Virus record (IMG/VR): IMGVR_UViG_3300032294_000891
Coordinates: 1-24,865 of that record
Source: a virus
Reading direction: 5' to 3' (one strand)
Length of the DNA stretch: 24,865 nucleotides
Positions 19,366 through 24,865 of this stretch are shown piece by piece. How positions within the stretch are numbered: the first letter of the stretch is position 1; every line of letters starts with the position of its first letter. The notes beneath the pieces were generated by a model. That model was not told where the DNA came from, did not search any database, and saw only the letters and a list, made by a program, of their open reading frames with translations. The position numbers were made by a program, and so were the translations under genes.

Positions 19366-19890
19366 CTAGCGATTTGTAGACCACCATTCATAGAGTTTGC
19401 GTTCCATTTTTTCTAAATCTTTGCTTTTGTATTCTGAACGCTCAAGTATTAAGTAATATTCGCCTCCCTCTAAAATTTCTATGAAATAACAATCGTCATA
19501 AATCAAAACGGGATTTGTGGCATATGCTGAGTCTATCGCCTCAACTTTTGACCCATCAGGGAAAAAGGTGCGAGTCTTTACAAAATCGTTAAATGCTTTC
19601 TCTTCTGCGGTTGTTTTGATCCGTTGCACTTCCATATTGTCAAAAGACCATTGTTGATAATTGCCCTCTAGCATCCGATTAAAAGCAGTTGGGAAGTTGA
19701 TCCAATCGCCTACTGCTCTGTCTCTATCGGTAATTACTGTGTCGTCTGTATCGTCAAAAACACCCGTTTCTGAGTATTTGTCTCGGAAGGTTTGCGGGCT
19801 ATGTATTTCTACAATTTCGCCACCATTCCAAGAAAATAAAAAAAGCGGTTCGGTGTATTGGCTAAGATCTAAAGTTGTGTTGAGTTTCAT
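19366..19890 (-). CDS. Hypothetical protein, 174 residues
   Basis: MKLNTTLDLSQYTEPLFLFS, an acidic middle (VFDDTDDTVITDRDRAVGDW) and a C-terminal beta half rich in Tyr (YDDCYFIEILEGGEYYLILE). AAGGGG precedes the ATG. No family recognised. The high Asp/Glu content could mean a DNA-mimic, but nothing specific supports this. Confidence 0.6.
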   Translation of the reverse strand: MKLNTTLDLSQYTEPLFLFSWNGGEIVEIHSPQTFRDKYSETGVFDDTDDTVITDRDRAVGDWINFPTAFNRMLEGNYQQWSFDNMEVQRIKTTAEEKAFNDFVKTRTFFPDGSKVEAIDSAYATNPVLIYDDCYFIEILEGGEYYLILERSEYKSKDLEKMERKLYEWWSTNR

Positions 19891-19892
19891 TT

Positions 19893-20123
19893 TTAAGCCC
19901 CTTTCAGACTGTCTAAAGTTTGTGTTCCGTAATGTGTGCCGATTGTGGCAATAACTTCTTTATTTGCAAAATTGGTGACTGAATACCCATGCATAGAATC
20001 AACAGATGTCTTGCAAGTAAATCCATCAATGCGGATTAAATAACGGGGGTTTCCGTTGAGACTGCTAGGCAATCGTTTAATAATTTCTAGTTTGCCCTGA
20101 TGTCTAGATATATTTTTCATCAT
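19893..20123 (-). CDS. Hypothetical protein, 76 residues
   Basis: A basic helix at the start (ISRHQGKLEIIKRLPSS) then a beta sheet with YLIRIDGFTCKTSVDSMHGY and VTNFANKEVIATIGTHYG. I recognise the latter stretch as recurrent in phages but not its function. Two adjacent ATG codons are present (20123 and 20120); the second has the better distance from AAGGGG. It overlaps the upstream stop by one base. Confidence 0.68.
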   Translation of the reverse strand: MMKNISRHQGKLEIIKRLPSSLNGNPRYLIRIDGFTCKTSVDSMHGYSVTNFANKEVIATIGTHYGTQTLDSLKGA

Positions 20124-20347
20124 TAAACCCCTTTCACTAAGTTATTGAAATAGTCTTGTGGCATTTCTACTGCACAATGAGACCATTTATTTATATGCCT
20201 TGTAGTGGTCTTAGACCATTTGTAAGAGGTCTTATAAAACTGTCCGTCTTTCCAAGATGCAACGGGGGTCTCATAACTAAATAAAACCTGAGTTCCATCA
20301 CCCAAAACTAATTCGGTCATATTTGATGCTATTGGTTTAATTTTCAT
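20123..20347 (-). CDS. Hypothetical protein, 74 residues
   Basis: MKIKPIASNMTELVLGDGTQ, a beta barrel-like start with VLFSYETPVASW, then KWSKTTTRHINKWSHC and MPQDYFNNLV. The central TT-x-RHINKW block is a recurrent small phage/plasmid pattern. Function unknown. It is coupled to the next gene by TAATG. Confidence 0.7.
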   Translation of the reverse strand: MKIKPIASNMTELVLGDGTQVLFSYETPVASWKDGQFYKTSYKWSKTTTRHINKWSHCAVEMPQDYFNNLVKGV

Positions 20348-20351
20348 TTGC

Positions 20352-20678
20352 TTAGTTTCCTTTGTAGTTGGTTAAAAATGCTTTTACTTCGTTTAAATCG
20401 TTGGTTCTGAGTAGGTCATCAAAAAAGCCCGTCTCGTCATTTTGGTGGTAAAGGTGATATCTTTTGTAATCCTCTATATCTGCCCAATCGCTGAGACTTT
20501 GGTTTTTATAATCACAATAGAGAATCAAATAGGAATCGTTCTCTAGATCTTTTGTGATACTTGGACAAGCGTCATTGTGCCAAGATGAATCATAAAAACC
20601 CTCTATCTCTGGCAGTTGGTCATCATACCGAGGGAACTCGTTCAAGCATTTATTAACTAGTTGTTTCATTGCGGACAT
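20352..20678 (-). CDS. Hypothetical protein, 108 residues
   Basis: MSAMKQLVNKCLNEFPRYDD followed by a Tyr/Asp-rich middle (SYLILYCDYKNQSLSDWADI) and a helical end. AGGAGAATGAACAA precedes the ATG. It is the first gene of the right-hand leftward operon. No family recognised. Confidence 0.65.
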   Translation of the reverse strand: MSAMKQLVNKCLNEFPRYDDQLPEIEGFYDSSWHNDACPSITKDLENDSYLILYCDYKNQSLSDWADIEDYKRYHLYHQNDETGFFDDLLRTNDLNEVKAFLTNYKGN

Positions 20679-20729
20679 TTGTTCATTCTCCTATTGTGTT
20701 TGGTGTCTGCGGTGTATTGCATTACCACG

Positions 20730-20759
20730 ATTAGAACATAGAACACAATACAAGTGCAA
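20730..20759 (-). promoter_or_regulatory. Candidate leftward promoter
   Basis: TTGCAC at -35 and TCTAAT (five of six to consensus) at -10, 18 bases apart, 52 bases before the first gene of the leftward operon. The -35 is weak. Confidence 0.45.
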
Positions 20760-20789
20760 TACCCTACTAGAATCCAGGGGTATTAGGTA

Positions 20790-20820
20790 AAAATAGGAAA
20801 ATCCCTATTTGGTAGGGATT
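20790..20820 (-). terminator. Probable rho-independent terminator
   Basis: On the minus strand AATCCCTA pairs with TAGGGATT (eight pairs) around CCAAA, followed by TTCCTATTTTT. It lies 16 bases after the stop of the small gene to the right, so it should end that transcript before the next leftward promoter. Confidence 0.65.
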
Positions 20821-20835
20821 CTCCCAAAAGCCCGC

Positions 20836-21000
20836 TTATTTCTGTGGATCGGCATTCCTAAAAGCGGTCATTAAGGCATGGGCAAACCTCAGTCTAGATT
20901 CATCCCCTAAGTCATTCCATGAGGGATCTTCTTCAAACATTTCATTACATAGATCAAGGGCTCTTTTTAATTGCTCTAACTTTTCGTTTAATGTGTTCAA
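20836..21000 (-). CDS. Small helical protein, 54 residues, TTG start
   Basis: Started at TTG (as Met): NTLNEKLEQLKRALDLCNEM, then an acidic turn DPSWNDLGD and a helix RLRFAHALMTAFRNA. GGAGA lies six bases before TTG. A longer frame exists but its extra part runs through the hairpin region and has no ribosome site. It is transcribed alone between the divergent region and the terminator, so it may be a regulator. Confidence 0.6.
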   Translation of the reverse strand: MNTLNEKLEQLKRALDLCNEMFEEDPSWNDLGDESRLRFAHALMTAFRNADPQK

Positions 21001-21240
21001 GGTAATTCTCCAAGTGATGGGATGCAAAATTGCGTCCCTACATACCAAGACGGATGAAAAGCGAAAAGGTGAGGGCATCATTGCAAAAAAGCCCGCAATC
21101 GTTCCTATTGGATGGTTTGCTTACTGATTCACTAATGGGAAATATACAAGGCAATCATCCTGGAACACTGTGTATTTATACAGTGTATGCTATCCTCTAG
21201 TCTGAGATTCCTAAACCATACCTATTATTAAGATAAAGCA
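21001..21240. promoter_or_regulatory. Divergent control region upstream of terS
   Basis: No gene. GGGATGC/GCGTCCC (21019-21038) makes a seven-pair hairpin near the left gene. A 36-codon ORF (ATG at 21018) lacks a ribosome-binding site. A LexA-type box lies at 21165-21186 and TATGCT/TGCTAT right after it may be a -10 element of the packaging operon. Confidence 0.55.
21165..21186. promoter_or_regulatory. LexA-type SOS box, copy 2
   Basis: ACACTGT and ACAGTGT are perfect arms around an AT-rich centre GTATTTAT, giving CTG-N10-CAG at 21168-21183. It lies 55 bases before the terS start, where it would overlap the promoter. Confidence 0.65.
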
Positions 21241-21906
21241 ATGAAGGTGCAGAGATTAACGAGGGCACAAGCAAAAGAGTTAATTAAAAAAACTCCAATG
21301 GATGTAATTCTGTGCAATGAGAATAAGCGATTAACCCACAAGCAGAAAGAGTTTGCTCGCCATATTGCATTAGGTGAGACTAAGACAGAGGCATATAGGA
21401 AAGCATATAAAGGGGGAAAGGCATCCGTGAACAAGAAAAGAGACGGGAATAGAGGTTCTGATCTAGCAAAGCATGAGGGGATTAGCAGGGAGGTAGATGC
21501 GATAAAAGCGGGGATTGAGTTCCAGAGACTATATTCCGAGGCACAATTGAAAGCCCTTGTTGTCGCACAACTAACAAAAGAGGCATTAAACCCCGACAAT
21601 CAGGGCTCAACGAGGGTCAATGCCCTCAAGACTCTGGGCACAGTTGCGGGCGTAGACGCCTTCATTCACAGAACCGAGACACGGGTCATTAAGGATAGCG
21701 AGACACTCAAGGCGGAACTCATGGCAAAGATTAAAGAGGCGATTAGCGATAAGGATAGAACCATTGATGCAGATGCAGAGGCACTATTGAACGAGATCAG
21801 CACCCGCCCGCCATCGATGCCTGGGGACGCGAGGCCCACCGAGGGGCAGCCCCCAAATTCTGAGATCGCTGAGGCTGACATACTGTATAGTATTCCACCC
21901 AAATAA
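21241..21906 (+). CDS. terS: Terminase small subunit
   Basis: 221 residues. The N-terminal DNA-binding part has LTHKQKEFARHIALGETKTE followed by AYRKAYK, the usual helix-turn-helix entry of terminase small subunits, then a helical oligomerisation middle (EAQLKALVVAQLTKEALNP) and a long polar tail. It recognises the packaging site and controls the large subunit, encoded about 1 kb downstream in the same direction. Confidence 0.85.
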   Translation: MKVQRLTRAQAKELIKKTPMDVILCNENKRLTHKQKEFARHIALGETKTEAYRKAYKGGKASVNKKRDGNRGSDLAKHEGISREVDAIKAGIEFQRLYSEAQLKALVVAQLTKEALNPDNQGSTRVNALKTLGTVAGVDAFIHRTETRVIKDSETLKAELMAKIKEAISDKDRTIDADAEALLNEISTRPPSMPGDARPTEGQPPNSEIAEADILYSIPPK

Positions 21907-22020
21907 TTATCAAATTTTTCATAATCCCTAAAAAAAATGTATATACATCATAGACTTCCAGCCCTCATGGAAACGTTACCATGAAGAATTGGAATAAAAA
22001 GGGGGTGGGGGGTATCATTT
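21907..22020 (+). other. Gene-free leader with operator-like site
   Basis: Contains the perfect palindrome ATGTATATACAT, operator-like site copy 2 (listed separately), and a G-rich stretch GGGGGTGGGGGG. The G-run acts as the ribosome-binding site for the next TTG-started mini-gene. Confidence 0.5.
21966..21983. promoter_or_regulatory. Operator-like near-palindrome, copy 2
   Basis: CATGGAAACGTTACCATG, the exact reverse complement of the site at 8959-8976, here between terS and the mini-genes. Confidence 0.55.
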
Positions 22021-22104
22021 TTGGGTACGACAATACTCAATGTGGGTATGGAAATCGGCCCCCTTGTGTTTTGGAATGAAAGGGTAGGGGGGTATATATT
22101 TTGA
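22021..22104 (+). CDS. 27-residue mini-gene, TTG start
   Basis: TTG lies eight bases after GGGGGG. The product MGTTILNVGMEIGPLVFWNE continues for seven residues. Its TGA overlaps the next TTG as TTGA. The second mini-gene has the same G-run and the same eight-base spacing. Confidence 0.4.
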   Translation: MGTTILNVGMEIGPLVFWNERVGGYIF

Positions 22105-22181
22105 CGGAATTGATTTTTTTGACATGGTTCTTTGGTCTACTCGCCTTGGTAGCATTCCTCTTATGGTTGGGAGATAGATAA
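22101..22181 (+). CDS. 26-residue membrane mini-peptide, TTG start
   Basis: A hydrophobic helix from TTG: MTELIFLTWFFGLLALVAFL, ending LWLGDR. GGGGGG stands eight bases before. The TAA overlaps the next ATG (TAATG), which supports coupled translation. Confidence 0.5.
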   Translation: MTELIFLTWFFGLLALVAFLLWLGDR

Positions 22182-22351
22182 TGATTGAGATATTAGTAGC
22201 CTATATCCTGGTGGAGGGGGGCGCAGGGGTTGAGTGGTGGCTACTGTATGCGGCGGTCTTTGGATATAAAGCGTATGTCTTATGGGAGCAACATAAAGTA
22301 AAGAGTGCGTTGATTAAGTCTTTAGGAGGAATAGATGGAATTAAAAAATGA
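22181..22351 (+). CDS. Small protein with hydrophobic segments, 56 residues
   Basis: MIEILVAYILVEGGAGVEWW, then LLYAAVFGYKAYVLWEQHKV and a short basic tail. Likely membrane-associated. It starts by TAATG coupling and overlaps the following gene by 17 bases. In this position between terS and terL a holin-like or packaging-accessory role is possible, unproven. Confidence 0.6.
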   Translation: MIEILVAYILVEGGAGVEWWLLYAAVFGYKAYVLWEQHKVKSALIKSLGGIDGIKK

Positions 22352-22538
22352 AGTAGCGATGAGCGATGACGGCATTGCCGTTATGGTGGAAAAGGAGCCG
22401 CGGGCGATTAAGTTTGTAGCGTGGCTTAGTTTTGAGGATTGGATTGCGGATGATCTAATGCATGAAGGCAGGACGCGCGGTGCCCATAATCGGCGCTGGA
22501 TGCATAAGAAATTGGATGAATTTATTGATAGTCTATGA
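22335..22538 (+). CDS. Hypothetical protein, 67 residues
   Basis: MELKNEVAMSDDGIAVMVEK, FVAWLSFEDWIADDLM, and a basic helix (GRTRGAHNRRWMHKKLDEF). TTTAGGAGGAATAG before the ATG is an ideal ribosome-binding site. No family recognised. Confidence 0.62.
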   Translation: MELKNEVAMSDDGIAVMVEKEPRAIKFVAWLSFEDWIADDLMHEGRTRGAHNRRWMHKKLDEFIDSL

Positions 22539-22756
22539 CAGAGAAGCAAGCATCTATATATCGGTTTATCGATGAGTGGTGGAAGCGAAACGGCTTTGCA
22601 CCATCTATTGACGACATCATGCAGGCGACAAACGACAGAAGTCGGAGCTCAGTCCATCATGTCATTATTAGGCTATGTGAGATGGGGGTCTGTAAACGGA
22701 TCCCAGGCAAGAAGAGTGTTAGACCCTCTTATATGAGGATTCGGGACGTTGTATGA
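22535..22756 (+). CDS. LexA-like DNA-binding domain protein without protease domain
   Basis: 73 residues, equal to the N-terminal winged helix of LexA only. MTEKQASIYRFIDEWWKRNG is helix 1, PSIDDIMQAT helix 2, RSRSSVHHVIIRLCEMGV the recognition helix, and CKRIPGKKSVRPS the wing. The Ser-Lys protease and dimerisation domain of LexA (some 130 residues) is missing, not frameshifted: a stop follows and the next gene is coupled by ATGA. It should bind LexA-type operators but cannot be cleaved by RecA-stimulated proteolysis. Two such boxes are in the window. Confidence 0.82.
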   Translation: MTEKQASIYRFIDEWWKRNGFAPSIDDIMQATNDRSRSSVHHVIIRLCEMGVCKRIPGKKSVRPSYMRIRDVV

Positions 22757-22923
22757 ATGAGGAGCTGATTAAGTTGTTTAACCACAGGACTTTGACCGAG
22801 CATGAAATACGGGCTTGTTTTGAGAGACTATCGCATACGCGCCCAGACGGGAGTTATTACACGGCGGATGAGCTGATGATTAACTTTGCCAGAGCCATTG
22901 AGCAGTTACACGGAATAGAATGA
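22753..22923 (+). CDS. Hypothetical protein, 56 residues
   Basis: MNEELIKLFNHRTLTEHEIR, then a helix and ELMINFARAIEQLHGIE. Both ends are coupled by ATGA to the LexA-like gene and to terL. No family recognised. Confidence 0.62.
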   Translation: MNEELIKLFNHRTLTEHEIRACFERLSHTRPDGSYYTADELMINFARAIEQLHGIE

Positions 22924-24407
22924 ATTTAGAAGAATTAATGAAAAGCCTACCGGCAACGGATCAAGTCAATATGACTGAGCTGATGCAGGAGTACTTGGAC
23001 TCTATTAAGCGGGAAGAGAATCAAAATAGCTTTTTGAAGTTCGTACATACGATGTGGCCCGGTTTTATTGACGGCGCCCACCATAAAATCATGGCTCAAA
23101 AATTTGAGGAGATAGCCAATGGAACATGTAAGCGTCTTATTATTAATATGCCTCCCCGCCATACTAAGTCTGAGTTTGCTAGTTACATGCTTCCTGCGTG
23201 GTTCTTGGGCAGATTCCCTGGAAAGAAAGTTATTCAGACTTCTAATACAGCTGAACTTGCTGTGGGGTTCGGTCGTAAGGTTCGTAACCTCGTGGGCTCC
23301 GAAGCCTATCAATCTATCTTTCCTGACGTCGGACTACAAGCGGACTCTAAAGCGGCTGGTCGTTGGGCTACAAATAAAGGCGGCGATTATTTCGCTATCG
23401 GTGTCGGTGGTACGGTTACGGGTAAAGGTGCGGATCTCCTCATTATTGACGACCCTCATTCGGAACAAGAAGCAGCCATAGCCGCCTCTAACCCAGAGGT
23501 CTACGATAAAGTCCATGAGTGGTACTCATCAGGCCCACGCCAGCGTCTACAGCCAGGCGGGGCGATTGTAGTCGTTATGACCCGTTGGTCTAAGCGAGAC
23601 TTAACGGGCAGGATCTTACAATCGGCAGTAGAGCGGGATGGCGACAAATGGGAAGTCATTAGTTTCCCAGCAATCCTGCCGTCAGGTAATTGTCTATGGC
23701 CGCAGTTCTGGAGTCTAAGTGAGCTAACCGCCCTTAAAGAAGAACTCCCTGTTTCCAAGTGGAACGCCCAGTATCAGCAAGAGCCGACATCAGAAGAAGG
23801 AGCTCTAGTCAAAAGGGAGTGGTGGCAAATTTGGGAGGGAGAAAAACCTCCTGTCTGTGAATTCATTATCCAGTCTTGGGATACCGCCTTTACTAAAAAT
23901 GAGCGAAGCGACTATTCGGCATGCACGACTTGGGGCGTCTTTTATTTAAACGAAGACGAACGCGAGCCCAATGTTATTCTTTTGGATGCCTTTAAAGAGA
24001 GGTTAGAATTCCCAGAATTAAAACAGCGGGCGTTTGAAACCTATAAAGAATGGGAGCCAGATGCATTTATCGTGGAAGCAAAAGCTGCTGGAAGCCCATT
24101 AATCTTTGAATTGCGTAGAATGGGCATACCTGTATCAGAGTTTACACCTACGAGGGGCAATGATAAGATTGCGAGATTGAACGCAGTAACAGATTTATTT
24201 GCTTCTGGCAAGATCTGGGCGCCACCCAAAAGGTGGGCAGAAGAGGTTATAGAAGAGATGGCAGCATTTCCTAATTCGGATCACGATGACTTAGTGGACT
24301 CATCCACCCAAGCATTGCTCCGCTTTAGAAAAGGTGGATTTGTAAGACTACCCTCAGACGAGGAAGATGAACCAACGTATTTCAAACGCAAAGCCGCGTA
24401 CTACTAA
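22920..24407 (+). CDS. terL: Terminase large subunit
   Basis: 495 residues. ATPase part: Walker A-like MPPRHTKS (77-84), Walker B LLIIDDPHSE (173-182), and the C-motif region VVVMTRWS (217-224). Nuclease part: Asp 321 in IQSWDTAF, Glu 386 in FIVEAKAAGSP, and Asp 456/457 in SDHDDLVDS. This is the complete motor plus headful or site-specific nuclease of the terminase_6 type that cuts and pumps DNA into the prohead. The ATG overlaps the upstream stop; the portal follows 10 bases later. Confidence 0.95.
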   Translation: MNLEELMKSLPATDQVNMTELMQEYLDSIKREENQNSFLKFVHTMWPGFIDGAHHKIMAQKFEEIANGTCKRLIINMPPRHTKSEFASYMLPAWFLGRFPGKKVIQTSNTAELAVGFGRKVRNLVGSEAYQSIFPDVGLQADSKAAGRWATNKGGDYFAIGVGGTVTGKGADLLIIDDPHSEQEAAIAASNPEVYDKVHEWYSSGPRQRLQPGGAIVVVMTRWSKRDLTGRILQSAVERDGDKWEVISFPAILPSGNCLWPQFWSLSELTALKEELPVSKWNAQYQQEPTSEEGALVKREWWQIWEGEKPPVCEFIIQSWDTAFTKNERSDYSACTTWGVFYLNEDEREPNVILLDAFKERLEFPELKQRAFETYKEWEPDAFIVEAKAAGSPLIFELRRMGIPVSEFTPTRGNDKIARLNAVTDLFASGKIWAPPKRWAEEVIEEMAAFPNSDHDDLVDSSTQALLRFRKGGFVRLPSDEEDEPTYFKRKAAYY

Positions 24408-24417
24408 GGACATACCA

Positions 24418-24865
24418 TGGCAATTGACAAGAGTATCGCTCAAGCCCCGAAAGGGATTCTAGATATGTTGGCGCTAGAAGGAGCTGGAGAACCTGATCTA
24501 GAAATTGAGATTGAGGATCCAGAATCCATAAAAATCGGCATGGATGGCTTAGAGATAGAAATTGAGAAAGCCCCAGAAACCGACGAAGAATTTGGAGCTA
24601 ACCTTGCTGAGTATATGAGCGAGGGCGACCTTGCCCAATTAACTGGCGATTTAGTGGGCGACTTTGAGGGAGATATTGCATCTCGTAAAGATTGGATTCA
24701 AGCCTATGTGGATGGACTAGAGTTACTAGGTCTAAAGATTGAAGAGCGCACTGAGCCATGGCCCGGCGCCTGCGGTGTCTATCATCCACTATTATCGGAA
24801 GCCTTAGTCAAGTTCCAATCAGAAACCATGATGGAAACTTTCCCAGCACAAGGCCCAGTAAAAAC
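24418..24865 (+). CDS. P22-like portal protein, N-terminal part (cut by window edge)
   Basis: 149 codons are visible. AAGGACATACC precedes the ATG. After an acidic N-terminal segment, the sequence reads EFGANLAEYMSEGDLAQL, then RKDWIQAYVDGLELLGLKIE followed by ERTEPWPGACGVYHPLL. This matches the P22-type portal (GACGV-x-HP and LLG motifs). The portal forms the dodecameric channel at which the terminase docks. Structural genes should follow beyond the window. Confidence 0.88.

Noticed and set aside
21001-21120. tRNA-like or known riboswitch fold before terS
   Set aside because: Only one short hairpin is evident; no acceptor stem, anticodon arm or CCA-type end could be drawn.
21228-21599. 123-codon minus-strand ORF opposite terS
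   Set aside because: Antisense shadow of the terminase small subunit with low-complexity Ser/Phe/Leu content.
22001-22012. G-quadruplex in the G-rich leader
   Set aside because: Only two adjacent G-runs; the next are too far away for a normal quadruplex. The G-run is better explained as a ribosome-binding site.
1-24865. CRISPR array, insertion sequence, integrase or attachment site
   Set aside because: No regularly spaced repeats, transposase or recombinase motifs, and no tRNA-end duplication were seen. Lysogeny is not supported by this window.

Overview
The window is a contiguous piece of a tailed double-stranded DNA phage (Caudoviricetes). At the right end it carries a terminase small subunit, a terminase large subunit and the start of a P22-like portal gene. 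Elsewhere it holds phage recombination and replication genes and many very small, tightly packed genes with ATGA or TAATG start/stop overlaps. No integrase, CI-type repressor, tRNA, CRISPR array or insertion sequence was found. The moderate base composition, purine-rich Shine-Dalgarno sites and CTG-N10-CAG (LexA-type) boxes fit a beta- or gammaproteobacterial host. A freshwater Burkholderiales host is my guess from the style of the genes, not something proven here.

Layout. (1) 1-8883, minus strand: a continuous leftward operon. In order of transcription it has small conserved phage genes, a cassette with a SAM-dependent methyltransferase and two GT-A-type glycosyltransferases separated by mini membrane proteins, then a recombination set (PD-(D/E)XK nuclease, DUF3310, ERF annealing protein, a DUF736-like small protein), a ribbon-helix-helix protein, two small exported proteins, a winged-helix protein and a DUF1364-type nuclease cut by the window edge. 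(2) 8884-8993: a divergent control region with a near-palindromic operator-like site. (3) 8994-15366, plus strand: RusA, a near-consensus LexA box, a strong terminator, a cluster of palindromes, a candidate structured RNA, then a replication and modification block (ParB-like protein, SF2 helicase, sigma-region-4-like mini protein, cytosine-C5 methyltransferase with a whole gene nested in another frame, Toprim primase-like protein). (4) 15316-20678, minus strand: about 18 small, mostly uncharacterised genes converging on block 3. (5) 20679-21240: leftward promoter, terminator, one small gene and a second LexA-type box. (6) 21241-24865, plus strand: packaging block with terS, tandem mini-genes, a protein that is only a LexA-type DNA-binding domain, terL and the portal start.

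How it works together: the left operon and RusA supply recombination functions, block 3 supplies replication and DNA methylation, and block 6 packages DNA. Each of the two rightward blocks has a LexA-type box upstream, and the packaging block encodes a LexA-like DNA-binding domain without the self-cleavage domain. This suggests a phage-owned, non-cleavable repressor or competitor acting on SOS-type operators. The other most interesting observations are the out-of-frame gene inside the methyltransferase gene, a 12-bp motif present in four exact copies, a 19-bp operator-like site in two opposed copies, a structured RNA at 9842-9949, and TTG-started mini-genes with duplicated ribosome-binding sites at 22021-22181.
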